Shown: positions 8,740 through 19,273, counted from the first letter of the stretch. The stretch: 64,000 nucleotides of DNA from Nocardia africana NBRC 100379 (GCF_001612635.1 NZ_BDAV01000021.1:62001-126000); one strand, 5' to 3'. Notes: generated from the sequence alone by a model not told the origin. Numbers and translations are program-made.

Positions 8740-9627
8740 ATGCCGACCGTCGTGACTCTCGATTCCTTCGTCAACTACCGCGAAAGCGGCACCGGACTGG
8801 TGCCGGTGGTCTTCCTGCACGGCAACCCGACCTCGTCGTATCTGTGGCGCAACGTGATTCCGCACGTCGATCCGCTGACCCGGGTGCTCGCACCGGATCT
8901 GATCGGAATGGGGGATTCGGGCAAGCCCGATATCGCCTATCGATTCGCCGATCACGCCCGCTACCTCGACGCCTGGTTCGACGCCCTGGAACTGGACGAG
9001 GTCGTGCTCGTGGGGCACGACTGGGGCGGTGCGCTGGGCATGGACTGGGCCGCGCGTCATGCCGACCGGGTTCGCGGCGTCGCGGTGCTGGAGACATTCC
9101 TGCGGCCGCCGCGCTGGTCCGAGATGCCCGAGCAGGGGGCGGAGCTGTTCCGGCGGTTCCGCTCACCGGAGGGCGAGCAGATGATCCTGCACGACAACAT
9201 GTTCATCGAATTCAATCTCCCGTTCGGCGCTCGCAGCCTGACTCCGGCCGATCTGGACGTGTACCGGGCGCCGTATCCGACGCCGGAGTCGCGGCGGCCG
9301 ATGTTGGTGTGGCCGAGGGAGATTCCGTTCGACGGCGAGCCCGCCGATGTCGCCGCGGTCATGGAGAACTACGGCCGCTGGATGGCGTCCACACCGGATA
9401 TCCCCAAGCTGGTGATGGCTGTGGATGCCGGTGTCGGCCTCGGATCGTCGGATGCGGTGGAGTGGGCGCGACGGACCTTCGCCGCGGTCGAGGTCGTCGG
9501 GATCGGCGCGGCCGGCCATCACGCGCCCGAGGATCGCCCCGACGCGATCGGAGCGGCGGTCGCGACCTGGCTGCGCGACTCGCGGCTCACGCAACCCCGG
9601 ACCGCGGTCGACACCACGTCCCGGTGA
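8740..9627 (+). CDS. Haloalkane dehalogenase-like alpha/beta hydrolase
   Basis: 295 residues, the normal length for DhaA/LinB-type enzymes, which hydrolyse carbon-halogen bonds to alcohols and halide. Visible features: oxyanion/halide segment HGNPTSSYLWRN with Asn29; nucleophile elbow GHDWGG with Asp94 and the halide-binding Trp95; Glu118 in LETF as the likely catalytic acid; and GHHAPEDRPD with His260 as the base. The Asn-Trp halide pair and Glu position fit subfamily HLD-II. A good ribosome site (GAGGA) precedes the ATG. The substrate cannot be told from sequence; many actinobacterial members have no known natural substrate. A strong terminator follows. Confidence 0.85.
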   Translation: MPTVVTLDSFVNYRESGTGLVPVVFLHGNPTSSYLWRNVIPHVDPLTRVLAPDLIGMGDSGKPDIAYRFADHARYLDAWFDALELDEVVLVGHDWGGALGMDWAARHADRVRGVAVLETFLRPPRWSEMPEQGAELFRRFRSPEGEQMILHDNMFIEFNLPFGARSLTPADLDVYRAPYPTPESRRPMLVWPREIPFDGEPADVAAVMENYGRWMASTPDIPKLVMAVDAGVGLGSSDAVEWARRTFAAVEVVGIGAAGHHAPEDRPDAIGAAVATWLRDSRLTQPRTAVDTTSR

Positions 9628-9638
9628 CCTGCGCCGTT

Positions 9639-9660
9639 GCGGTGCCGCCCGCGGCACCGC
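9639..9660 (+). terminator. Terminator after the dehalogenase gene
   Basis: GCGGTGCCGC-CC-GCGGCACCGC forms a perfect 10-bp GC-rich stem 11 bp after the stop codon. No U-tract follows, which is common in actinobacteria. Confidence 0.6.
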
Positions 9661-9671
9661 ACGATAGGTCG

Positions 9672-10529
9672 ATGAGCGATGACGGGCCCGACGAGCGGGC
9701 GGCCGAGACCGCCCTGGTCGATCGCGCCGTGGCCGGTGACCGGACGGCCATCGCCGACGTGGTGCGCATGCTGCAGGATCCGTTGTACCGCTTGGCGTTA
9801 CGGATGACCGGTAATCCGCCCGATGCCGAGGACGCGGTGCAGGAGATCCTGCTGCGCGCCGTCGGCAATCTCGCGAGCTGGCGTGGCGAGGCGAAGCTGA
9901 CGACCTGGGCCTACCGCATCGGCGTCAACTACCTGCTGAACCAGCGCCGCCGCAGCCCGCAGGAAGCGGCGCGGCTAAACCTGGACGGCTTCGGCGCCAA
10001 TCTGCTCGACGGGCTGGCCGAACAGGAGTACCGGGGCCCCGAGGCGACGGTGCTCACCCGGGAGGTCCGGCTCGTCTGCAGCCAGGCGATGCTGCAATGC
10101 CTCGCCCGTGACGAGCGGGTCGCGTTCGTGCTCGCCGATGTGTTCGAACTGAGCTCGGCCGAGGCCGCGTGGATTCTCGGCATCGGCGCGCCGGCCTATC
10201 GAAAGCGGCTGGAACGGGCGAGAGTTCGGCTCGGCAACTTCCTGAACGACACCTGCGGGGTGGCGAATCCGGCGGCGCCGTGCCGATGCTCGCGCCGCGT
10301 GCGGACCGCCGTCGAGCAGGGCCGGGTGCGGCCCGGTGAACCCGGCCTGGGCGGTCATCCGGTGTCACCCGGTGGCCGCAGCGCGGCCGCTGCCGAGGAG
10401 CAGATGATCGGCCTGCACGACGCCGCGTCGATCCTGCGGGCCCACCCGGACTACGCGATGCCCCCGGCGCGGCTGGACGCGATCGCGAAACTGCTGGATT
10501 CCGGACGCTTCCCGCTGCTCGACCGCTGA
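9672..10529 (+). CDS. ECF-type RNA polymerase sigma factor with C-terminal extension
   Basis: 285 residues from ATG 9672. Region 2 is clear: LYRLALRMTGNPPDAEDAVQ, then RAVGNLASWRGEAKLTTWAY (2.3-2.4). Region 4 contains the helix-turn-helix SSAEAAWILGIGAPAYRKRL. After region 4 there is an extra ~95-residue tail starting with NDTCGVANPAAPCRCSRRV, a Cys-rich element seen in a subgroup of actinobacterial ECF factors that usually have no separate anti-sigma factor; the tail may sense or control activity. No anti-sigma gene is adjacent, consistent with that. The promoter it recognises and its signal are unknown. Confidence 0.85.
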   Translation: MSDDGPDERAAETALVDRAVAGDRTAIADVVRMLQDPLYRLALRMTGNPPDAEDAVQEILLRAVGNLASWRGEAKLTTWAYRIGVNYLLNQRRRSPQEAARLNLDGFGANLLDGLAEQEYRGPEATVLTREVRLVCSQAMLQCLARDERVAFVLADVFELSSAEAAWILGIGAPAYRKRLERARVRLGNFLNDTCGVANPAAPCRCSRRVRTAVEQGRVRPGEPGLGGHPVSPGGRSAAAAEEQMIGLHDAASILRAHPDYAMPPARLDAIAKLLDSGRFPLLDR

Positions 10530-10533
10530 ACGA

Positions 10534-11694
10534 TCACACCTGGACCAGTGAACTGGACGGGTCCACAAGGATTTTCGCGTGGTGTTCGGGACTGCTCAGG
10601 GCGGAGAAGGCGTTGTCGACACCCGCCAACCCCACGGTTCCGGTGATCAGCGGGGCCGGGTCCACCTTGCCGTCGGCGATCATGTGCAGGGTGTCGCGGA
10701 ATTCGCCCGGGTCGTAGCCGAAGGCGAAGCGCAGTTCGATCTCCTTGTTGATCGCCATCGCGGGCCGGAAACGATCGGTCTCCATGCACACCCCGACCAC
10801 CACGATGCGGGTCAGAGGCGGTGCCTCGGTGAGCAATTGGTCGATGATGCCCGGTACGCCCACACATTCGAACACCACCGGCCCGCCCGGCGCCGCGTCC
10901 AGGCTGTGCGCGAGACGAAACAGATACCACCAGGGCAGTTTCGGGATGCTGCGCAGTCGCGTCATGGTGTCGAAACCCAGATTGAGGATATCGGTGACGC
11001 CGGAGATGCGGCCCTTGGCGGGGTTGGCCGTCCACGGTGATTCCAGATTCGGATCCACCACCACATTCGCGCCGCACCTGCGCGCCAGATCGCGGCGTCG
11101 CGATGAGAAGTCGCTGGCGACAATGTTTTTCACACCGGCGGCACGCAGCATGCTGATGACCGCCAGGCCGATCGGCCCGCACCCCACCACGAACGCGGGC
11201 TGGTTGCGACCCACCCGCCCCTTGCGCACCGCATGCCAGGCGACGGCCATCGGCTCGGTCAGCGCCGCGTGGTCGGTGGCCAGCCCGTTGGGCACCGGGA
11301 ACGTCATGGATTCCTGCACCACGACCTGTTCGGCGTAGCCGCCGGGCGCCTGCTCCGACAATCCGGTCAGCTCCGGTTCGCGCCCGTTGCGCACGATCGG
11401 CAGAGCCACCACGCGGGTGCCCGGCTGCCAGCGTTTGCGGCAGCCGGGACCGTATTCGACTATCTCTCCGACGAATTCGTGGCCGAGCACCACACGCTGA
11501 TGGGAGCGCATGAAATTCCGGTAACCGGTCGCGGCCGCCAGCTCGGCCAGTTCGTCACAATGCAGGCGGGCATGCAGATCGGAGCCGCAGATCCCGCATC
11601 GCGACACCGCGATCACCAACTGGCCGGGCCCGGGTTTCGGCGCCGGGATATCAGCGATTTCCAGCTTGCCTTCCGAACACACCACGGCCTTCAT
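10534..11694 (-). CDS. Zinc-dependent alcohol dehydrogenase (MDR family)
   Basis: 386 residues from ATG 11694 (MKAVVCSEGKLEIADIPAPK); an upstream in-frame start is less likely because homologues begin here. N-terminal GroES-like domain carries the catalytic zinc ligands CGICGSDLH and GHEFVGE. The four-Cys structural zinc loop of classical ADHs is absent, replaced by an insert containing YRNFMRSHQRVV. The Rossmann domain has GCGPIGLAV and the adenine-binding ASDFSSRR; the Asp suggests preference for NAD(H). Substrate unknown. It converges with the sigma-factor gene, ending 4 bp from it. Confidence 0.82.
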   Translation of the reverse strand: MKAVVCSEGKLEIADIPAPKPGPGQLVIAVSRCGICGSDLHARLHCDELAELAAATGYRNFMRSHQRVVLGHEFVGEIVEYGPGCRKRWQPGTRVVALPIVRNGREPELTGLSEQAPGGYAEQVVVQESMTFPVPNGLATDHAALTEPMAVAWHAVRKGRVGRNQPAFVVGCGPIGLAVISMLRAAGVKNIVASDFSSRRRDLARRCGANVVVDPNLESPWTANPAKGRISGVTDILNLGFDTMTRLRSIPKLPWWYLFRLAHSLDAAPGGPVVFECVGVPGIIDQLLTEAPPLTRIVVVGVCMETDRFRPAMAINKEIELRFAFGYDPGEFRDTLHMIADGKVDPAPLITGTVGLAGVDNAFSALSSPEHHAKILVDPSSSLVQV

Positions 11695-11725
11695 ATCCGC
11701 ACGGTACCGCGCGGGATGGGCCGAA

Positions 11726-11959
11726 TCAGCGGGATTGCGGAGGAACACCCGCGGACAAACTGTCCAGATTTCCCAGCAGGTCGACCAGGAGGAATTTCAC
11801 CAGCGGCGAGGTGCAGCCCTGTGCGGTGCAGCCCACATCCGAGGAGCCCAGCATCGGGCCGTCGGTGAAGGCCGGTTGCGCGGCGGCCGCGTTCCCGGCG
11901 GCGAACAGTCCACCCGTCATGAGCACGGCGGCGATACCGGCGGTGAGACTGCGTTTCAT
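11726..11959 (-). CDS. Small secreted protein
   Basis: 77 residues from ATG 11959, preceded by GGAGGA at good spacing. An N-terminal signal peptide is clear: MKRS, hydrophobic TAGIAAVLMTGGLFAAGNA, then an AAAAQ cleavage region after about residue 27. The mature part is about 50 residues with two Cys in DVGCTAQGCTSP, likely forming a disulfide, and a short amphipathic LLVDLLGNLDSL. Small exported two-Cys proteins like this are frequent in Nocardia, but no function is known. It lies upstream of, and on the same strand as, the alcohol dehydrogenase gene. Confidence 0.65.
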   Translation of the reverse strand: MKRSLTAGIAAVLMTGGLFAAGNAAAAQPAFTDGPMLGSSDVGCTAQGCTSPLVKFLLVDLLGNLDSLSAGVPPQSR

Positions 11960-12108
11960 CGATTCCTCCAGAGTCGCTCGGTCCCCGACCACATCGTCGC
12001 GACTGTATGGGCGGCCGCCACCTGCCGGAAAGACCCCAGAGGTCGGGGGTCGACGCTAACCCGTTCCGACACGCCGAGATGCGGATGCCGAGTCGCTACC
12101 ATCCAGGG

Positions 12109-13182
12109 GTGAGCTCTTCTGGGTCCGGAATGCCGGGTATGCCCGCACCCGGCAGCATGCGGGCCCGCGATATGGACCGAGTTCAAGCGCGCACCCTGCT
12201 CGATGCGGCATTCGACGAGGGCCAACTGGGCGCGCACGAATATCACGACCGGTCCGACCGTGCGGCCACCGCGAAGACCGTCGGCGAACTGCGGAATCTC
12301 GTCGACGACCTGCAACCGCCCGCCGGTGGTGCGCAGTGGAAGCCGCCGCCGGGCCCGCCCCGGCGAGTGGGGCGGTATCCGGCGCATATCCGTGCCCGCG
12401 ACGCCGACCGGGCCGAAACCTGCCGCGCCCTCGACACCGCCTTGGCCGACGGTCAGCTCTCGGCGGAGGAACATCAGACCCTCACCGACCTGACCACGGC
12501 CGCCGAAACTCTGGGCGATCTGGCCGAATTGACCGCGGACCTGCAGCGCCCGGCCGAGGCGCCGATCGATCCGCGGGCGGGGAGGCGGAGCCGGACGGCC
12601 TGGTTCGCGGGCGCGGTGGCGGTGGCCGTGACGGCCGCGGCGGTGGGGGGATATCTGCTGACCCATCGGGTCGCCCCCGCGCCTGACCCGGTGGTGGCCG
12701 CGGCGCCACAGGTGGTGCGGCCCATGGTGATCGAGACGCCCGACCTGACCACGGTGGCCGGGTTCGAAAAGTTCCGCAGCGACTACCAGGCGAAATTCGG
12801 GGACACCACCGTCGATAACCTGTCGCTCTTCCCGGATCATGCTTCGGTCGACCGCACCTCGGCGGGCCAGCCGAATCGAGTGGCCGACTATCTGTATCGC
12901 GGCGGGTTCATGGCCTCGACCGCGGTCACGTCCCGTTCGGCCGACAAACCGATCTTCGACCTCGCCGCGGTGAACACCTCCGCGCTGGGCGATCTGATCG
13001 CGCGGGCGGTACCACTGCTGAAGGTCCCCGGCGGCGCGGTGAGTCATATCGGCATGGGTATCGACACGATCACCAAGGTGCCCACGATCAGCATCTACGT
13101 CGGGAATTCGTTCAACGAGAACGCATACCTGGAAGCCACGCCCGCGGGCGATCCGATCCGCGTCTACCCGTTCCACACCTAG
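12109..13182 (+). CDS. Membrane protein with two DUF1707 domains and an extracytoplasmic domain
   Basis: 357 residues from GTG 12109, chosen because TACCAT at 12097-12102 ends 6 nt before it (leaderless pattern) and homology begins with MRARDMDRV. Two DUF1707 repeats (about residues 18-70 and 88-142; MRARDMDRVQARTLL and IRARDADRAETCRAL) are followed by a single membrane helix (~165-185, AGAVAVAVTAAAVGGYLL) and a ~165-residue outside domain with the pattern TVAGFEKFRSDYQAKFGDT. DUF1707 is a small cytoplasmic helical domain typical of actinobacterial membrane proteins. It is adjacent, with no gap, to a paralogue with the same design, so this is a tandem duplication. Function unknown; a sensor or structural envelope role is possible. 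Confidence 0.75.
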   Translation: MSSSGSGMPGMPAPGSMRARDMDRVQARTLLDAAFDEGQLGAHEYHDRSDRAATAKTVGELRNLVDDLQPPAGGAQWKPPPGPPRRVGRYPAHIRARDADRAETCRALDTALADGQLSAEEHQTLTDLTTAAETLGDLAELTADLQRPAEAPIDPRAGRRSRTAWFAGAVAVAVTAAAVGGYLLTHRVAPAPDPVVAAAPQVVRPMVIETPDLTTVAGFEKFRSDYQAKFGDTTVDNLSLFPDHASVDRTSAGQPNRVADYLYRGGFMASTAVTSRSADKPIFDLAAVNTSALGDLIARAVPLLKVPGGAVSHIGMGIDTITKVPTISIYVGNSFNENAYLEATPAGDPIRVYPFHT

Positions 13183-14013
13183 GTGCAGCCGATGGGAACC
13201 TTCGCCACATCCCGCAACACCGGCGCCTCGCCCGGTTCCGCGAACAGTGGTCTGCGCGTGCGCGATTCGGATCGCGTCGACGCCTGCGCCCTCTTGGACG
13301 CCGCCCGCGACGACGGTCAGCTCTCCGTTTCCGAGCATGGGCGGCGCACCGCCGCGGCGATGCGGGCGCGCACCTTCGCCGACGTGGAGAAGGTCATCGG
13401 CGATCTGCAGATTCCGGCCAATCTCGTCGATGCCCCCGTCGTGCGCCCGGCGCGACGCCGGCGTGCCGGTCGATGGGTGGCGGCGGGCGGCGCGGTGGCC
13501 GCCGCGGCACTGATCGGCATGTTCTGCGGCTGGGTGAGCAGCGAGGACGGTCCGCTCGCCGATCATGCGCCGCCGGATATGACGACCGCCGCCGGTATCG
13601 CGGCGTTTCTCTCCGATTACCGTCAGCACTACGGCGATCTGCTTGCCGACGGCGTGACACTGATGCCGGAGAACGCCTCGATCGAGCGGCCCCGGCCGGG
13701 GGACCGGTCGACCTCCGAAAGAGCTTCCTACAAGGGCGAATTCGATACCCGGACGACCAGCAGCCGGGATCCGAAACTCGAGCCGATCGACCTCGGCACG
13801 ATCGATGTGCCGAAATTGGCGGCTCTGCTGGCCGGGGCGCCGCGAACCGTCGGGTCACCGCAGACGAAGGTCAGCCATCTGATCATCGGCCGCGATAGCT
13901 CCGCACCCGACCACCCGCCGACGGTCACGATCTTCACCGAGGGCGCTCGCAGCGGGCATCTGGTGGTTGCGCCGTCCGGTGAACCGCTGGTGGTCTACAA
14001 ATCCCAGCCGTGA
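13183..14013 (+). CDS. Membrane protein with one DUF1707 domain, paralogue of the preceding gene
   Basis: 276 residues from GTG 13183, which directly follows the upstream stop TAG; an ATG at 13192 is the alternative. One DUF1707 domain (about residues 25-80, LRVRDSDRVDACALL), a membrane helix (~102-120) and an outside domain with TAAGIAAFLSDYRQHYGD, which aligns with the same region of its neighbour. The butt-joined genes suggest translational coupling and paired function. Compared with the neighbour it has lost (or never gained) the second DUF1707 copy. Function unknown. Confidence 0.75.
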   Translation: MQPMGTFATSRNTGASPGSANSGLRVRDSDRVDACALLDAARDDGQLSVSEHGRRTAAAMRARTFADVEKVIGDLQIPANLVDAPVVRPARRRRAGRWVAAGGAVAAAALIGMFCGWVSSEDGPLADHAPPDMTTAAGIAAFLSDYRQHYGDLLADGVTLMPENASIERPRPGDRSTSERASYKGEFDTRTTSSRDPKLEPIDLGTIDVPKLAALLAGAPRTVGSPQTKVSHLIIGRDSSAPDHPPTVTIFTEGARSGHLVVAPSGEPLVVYKSQP

Positions 14014-14112
14014 GGCAGGAGACGTCGTCCGTCCGCCTCCGCGGGTTTCACCTGCGCGTCTCGGGTTAGCCGGGTAGTGAATCGCCGGGCCGACGAAAGT
14101 GGGGTGTCGCAG

Positions 14113-14763
14113 ATGAGCGCGAACGAGGATCGGATCGCCCGGGAACTGCTCGACCGAGCGGGGACCACCTATGCGGCCGAGGCGGGAATCACCCTCGCCG
14201 ACAAGCCCGCTCCGCTGTTCCAGCTTCTGGTGCTGGCCCAGCTCATGAGCGCCCGGATCACCGCCGATATCGCGGTCGCCGCCGCGCGCGAACTGAGATC
14301 GAGCGGCTACCGCACCCCGCAGCGCGTCGCCGAGGCCGACTGGCAGGACCTCGTCGACGCGCTGGGCCGCGGGCACTACCGCCGCTACGACGAATCCACC
14401 GCCACCCGGCTCGGTGAGAACGCCACCATCCTGCTCGATCGCTACCACGGTGATCTGCGGAAACTGGCCGCCGAAGCCGATGGGGATCCGGATCGGCTGG
14501 CCGAATTGCTGCAGCAGTTCAACGGCATCGGCCCGACCGGCGCCGAGATCTTCCTGCGTGAAGTGCAGGATGTCTGGACCTGGGTGCGCCCGCATTTCGA
14601 CGACCGGGCCCGCAAGGGTGCCGATCTGCTGCATCTGTCGACCGATCCGAAGCGCCTCGACCGCCTCGGCCGTTCCGGTCACGATGCGGAATTGGCCGCC
14701 GCGCTGGTCCGGGTGAGCCTCGACAAGGATCTCGCCGACCGGGTACTCGCGGCCGCGGGCTGA
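14113..14763 (+). CDS. HhH-GPD base-excision DNA repair protein (endonuclease III-like)
   Basis: 216 residues from ATG 14113; a GTG at 14077 is an alternative start. The helix-hairpin-helix is FNGIGPTGAEIFLREVQ, followed by VWTWVRPHFDDRARKGA, where a GPD-family Asp would sit. The N-terminal helical layer contains KPAPLFQLLVLAQLMSARIT, as in EndoIII folds. There is no C-terminal 4Fe-4S Cys cluster, so it is not a classical Nth. It belongs to a small actinobacterial group with untested substrate range; glycosylase activity is inferred. Stands alone between the DUF1707 pair and the dnaK promoter. Confidence 0.7.
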   Translation: MSANEDRIARELLDRAGTTYAAEAGITLADKPAPLFQLLVLAQLMSARITADIAVAAARELRSSGYRTPQRVAEADWQDLVDALGRGHYRRYDESTATRLGENATILLDRYHGDLRKLAAEADGDPDRLAELLQQFNGIGPTGAEIFLREVQDVWTWVRPHFDDRARKGADLLHLSTDPKRLDRLGRSGHDAELAAALVRVSLDKDLADRVLAAAG

Positions 14764-14865
14764 GCCTGGAAAGGTCGAAACGCCTGGTCATCCGCGTACT
14801 CCGGGACGCGGCCCGGTGAGCGCCGCGTGCCCGTCGCGAGGCCGGAGAAATTTTTCGTCCGGCCG

Positions 14866-14891
14866 GGAATGAACCGTCCGCCCCGCTCGTT
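14866..14891 (+). promoter_or_regulatory. SigH/SigE-type promoter upstream of dnaK
   Basis: GGAAT (14866-14870), 18 nt, then GTT (14889-14891, preceded by C) matches the GGAAT-N18-GTT consensus of SigH/SigR-type ECF factors. Transcription would start near 14899, just upstream of the first HspR operator. In M. tuberculosis dnaK and clpB are known SigH targets. Confidence 0.6.
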
Positions 14892-14908
14892 GAGCTGATC
14901 GATGCAAG

Positions 14909-14984
14909 GTTGAGTGAAAGCGACTCAAGTCTCTGGTTGACTCCGACGGGATCGGGGGGCAGGATTGAGCCGACCACGCTCAGT
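14909..14984 (+). promoter_or_regulatory. Two HAIR (HspR) operators and a vegetative-type promoter for the dnaK operon
   Basis: GTTGAGT-N7-ACTCAAG at 14909-14929 is one base from the HAIR consensus CTTGAGT-N7-ACTCAAG. A weaker copy ATTGAGC-N7-GCTCAGT lies at 14964-14984. Between them a -35/-10 pair TTGACT (14937-14942) and CAGGAT (14960-14965) with 17-nt spacing is bracketed by the two sites, so HspR bound to both would block it. HspR is encoded as the last gene of this operon. The 5' leader to the dnaK ATG is about 130 nt. Confidence 0.8.
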
Positions 14985-15101
14985 GTTGCTGAGGACCGTG
15001 CTCCGTGCGGTGTCAGGGGCGAGGTCCGACCGGCACGAACAGTGCCGCGCGCAGGGTCGCTCCTGCACCACACACAGTTACATCACCTAGGAGGAACCAC
15101 T

Positions 15102-16939
<1,838 letters not shown>

Positions 16940-16943
<4 letters not shown>

Positions 16944-17596
16944 CGGAACACAGCGGCGGGCCGCTCGATAACCACGGCCCGAAAGAGGAGCCGGTCACCA
17001 TCGTCGACAACCGCAAGATCGACCAGGACGGGAAACCGTCCGCTCCGCAGGGTGATGTGAGCGAGGCCGCGGCGAATTCCGCCGCGGCCCCCGCCGCCGA
17101 GGGTGACGCCCTCGCCGACAGCATCAGCGCCGAATTGTCGGAGCGCACTGCCGATCTGCAGCGGCTGACCGCGGAGTACGCGAACTATCGCCGCCGCGTC
17201 GATCGCGACCGCAAGGCCGCCATCGATTCGGCCAAGGCCGCGGTGGTCACCGAATTGCTCGGTGTGCTCGATGATCTGGATCGTGCCCGTGCCCACGGCG
17301 ATCTCGAATCCGGACCGCTGAAGTCGGTCGCGGACAAGCTCGCCGACGCGCTGCAGAAGCAGGGCCTCGAGGAATTCGGTGTCGAGGGTGAACCTTTCGA
17401 CCCGACCCTGCACGAGGCCGTGCAGCACGAGGGTGAGGGACACAACCCGGTGATCGGGGTGGTCATGCGTAAGGGTTACCGCTTCGGTGATCGCGTCCTG
17501 CGCCATGCGCTGGTCGGAGTCACCGATGGAGTAGCGGATCTGTCCGACTCGTCGGACACTGCGAATGCCGGCCGAGATGCCGACGGTGCCGAGTAA
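16940..17596 (+). CDS. grpE: Nucleotide exchange factor GrpE
   Basis: 218 residues; the GTG start at 16940 overlaps the dnaK stop (GTGA), giving translational coupling. A long acidic and Ala-rich N-terminal tail (~60 residues) precedes the dimerising coiled coil (TADLQRLTAEYANYRRRVDR) and the C-terminal beta domain (FDPTLHEAVQHEGEGHNP, VVMRKGYRFGDRVLRHALVG). GrpE releases ADP from DnaK and acts as the thermosensor of the cycle. Length is usual for actinobacteria. Confidence 0.97.
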
Positions 17597-17635
17597 CACA
17601 CAGTCGCGCAACGTGACGGAAGGAGGAGATGCCCG

Positions 17636-18808
17636 GTGAATCGGGAGTGGCTGGAAAAGGACTTCTACAAAGAGCTGGGTATTTCCTCCAGCGCGACCCA
17701 GGACGAGATCAAGAAGGCCTACCGGAAACTGGCCCGGGATCTGCATCCGGACAAGAATCCGGGAGATACCAAGGCCGAGGAGCGCTTCAAAGCGGTCAGC
17801 GAGGCGCACGCCGTGCTGTCCGATCCGGAGAAGCGCAAGGAGTACGACGAGGCCCGGCGGTTGTTCGCCAGCGGCGGTTTCGGCCGCGGCGGCTACGCCC
17901 CGGGTGGCGGCTACACCGGCGGTGGCGGCTTCTCCAACGAATTCAACCTGGGTGACATCTTCGGCGGGGCGGCCGCCGGCGCGGGTGACGGCGGTCTGGG
18001 AGATATCCTCGGCGGCCTGTTCAACCGTGGTGGCACACGGACCACGTCGCGCCCGCGACGGGGCAGCGACGTGGAGACCGAGACGACTCTCGGGTTCCGC
18101 GAGGCGGCCCAGGGCGTGACCGTTCCGCTGCGGATGACCAGTCCGTCGCCGTGTACGACCTGTCACGGCAGCGGCGCCAAGCCGGGCACCAGCCCGCGAG
18201 TGTGCCCGCACTGCAACGGAACCGGCGTGATCAGCCGCAACCAGGGTGCGTTCGGGTTCAGCGAACCCTGCGACGACTGCCGTGGCACCGGCTCGATCAT
18301 CGACGACCCCTGCACCGATTGCCACGGCACCGGTATCCAGAACCGGACCCGCACCATCACCGTGCGCATCCCGCCCGGGGTGCGCGACGGGCAGCGGATC
18401 CGGCTGGCCGGTCAGGGCGAGGCGGGCCTGCGTGGCGCGCCCGCGGGTGACCTGTACGTCACCGTGCACGTCAGCCAGGACAAGGTCTTCGGCCGCAACG
18501 GCGACGATCTGACCCTGGTGCTGCCGGTCAGCTACAGCGAATTGGTGCTCGGCACAACGGTTTCCGTGCCTACACTGGAAGGCAGAGTCGGGGTGAAGGT
18601 GCCACCCGGCACCGCCGACGGCCGGACGCTGCGGGTGCGCGGGCGCGGTGTGCCCAAGCGCGGCGGCGGTGCCGGTGACCTGCTGGTCACGGTGAAGGTC
18701 GCCGTACCCCAGAAGCTGGACGACGAAGCCACCGAGGCGCTGCGGCGCTACGCGGAGGCGGAGAAGGCCGGCGGGTTCGACCCGCGCGCAGGTTGGGCAG
18801 GTGCTTAA
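17636..18808 (+). CDS. dnaJ: Co-chaperone DnaJ (DnaJ1 type)
   Basis: 390 residues from GTG 17636 with AGGAGGAG at 17621. J domain at residues 10-74 with HPD at 37-39 and KKAYRKLARDLHPDKNPG; Gly-rich region with GGGYTGGGGF; zinc domain with four CxxCxGxG units (CTTCHGSG, CPHCNGTG, CDDCRGTG, CTDCHGTG); and C-terminal substrate-binding beta domains. Stimulates DnaK ATPase and delivers unfolded clients. Linked to grpE by a 39-bp gap and overlapping hspR at its stop codon. In mycobacteria a second dnaJ lies elsewhere; this is the operon copy. Confidence 0.97.
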   Translation: MNREWLEKDFYKELGISSSATQDEIKKAYRKLARDLHPDKNPGDTKAEERFKAVSEAHAVLSDPEKRKEYDEARRLFASGGFGRGGYAPGGGYTGGGGFSNEFNLGDIFGGAAAGAGDGGLGDILGGLFNRGGTRTTSRPRRGSDVETETTLGFREAAQGVTVPLRMTSPSPCTTCHGSGAKPGTSPRVCPHCNGTGVISRNQGAFGFSEPCDDCRGTGSIIDDPCTDCHGTGIQNRTRTITVRIPPGVRDGQRIRLAGQGEAGLRGAPAGDLYVTVHVSQDKVFGRNGDDLTLVLPVSYSELVLGTTVSVPTLEGRVGVKVPPGTADGRTLRVRGRGVPKRGGGAGDLLVTVKVAVPQKLDDEATEALRRYAEAEKAGGFDPRAGWAGA

Positions 18809-19203
18809 TGGACGGTGATCCGAAGAATCGGGCAACCGGCACCGAGTACTTCATGATCTCGGTGGCGGCTCAGCTGGCGGGAATGCACGCGCAGACGCTG
18901 CGGACCTACGACAGGCTGGGATTGGTTACGCCGCAACGCACTTCCGGCGGCGGACGACGGTATTCGTCCCGGGACGTGGAACTGCTCCGCGAGGTGCAGC
19001 GCCTGTCCCAGGACGAGGGCGTCAACCTGGCCGGGATCAAGCGGATCATCGAACTCACCAATCAGGTCGAGGCACTGCAGCAGCGGGTGGGTGAATTGAC
19101 CGCCGAGGTCGAACGCCTGCGGGCCGGGCACCGGCCCGATATGGCTCCGCCGCAACGCAGTACCGCACTGGTGGTGTGGCAGCCGCGCAACAAACGGCGG
19201 TAG
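18808..19203 (+). CDS. hspR: Heat-shock repressor HspR (MerR family)
   Basis: 131 residues from ATG 18808, whose A is the last base of the dnaJ TAA. MerR-type winged helix near the N-terminus (EYFMISVAAQLAGMHAQTLR, TYDRLGLVTPQRTSGGGRRY), then a coiled-coil dimerisation helix (QVEALQQRVGELTAEVERL) and a short basic tail. HspR binds HAIR sequences; matching sites are present at 14909, 14964 (dnaK) and 23010 (clpB), so it represses its own operon and clpB. Followed by a terminator. Confidence 0.96.
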   Translation: MDGDPKNRATGTEYFMISVAAQLAGMHAQTLRTYDRLGLVTPQRTSGGGRRYSSRDVELLREVQRLSQDEGVNLAGIKRIIELTNQVEALQQRVGELTAEVERLRAGHRPDMAPPQRSTALVVWQPRNKRR

Positions 19204-19247
19204 GCGGGTCCGGCGCGGCGCCGTTCCGCGACCGAACACACCGTGCG

Positions 19248-19273
19248 ACAGCGCCCCCGACATGGGGCGCTGT
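19248..19273 (+). terminator. Terminator of the dnaK-hspR operon
   Basis: ACAGCGCCCC-CGACAT-GGGGCGCTGT makes a perfect 10-bp stem with a 6-nt loop, 45 bp after the hspR stop. Confidence 0.7.
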
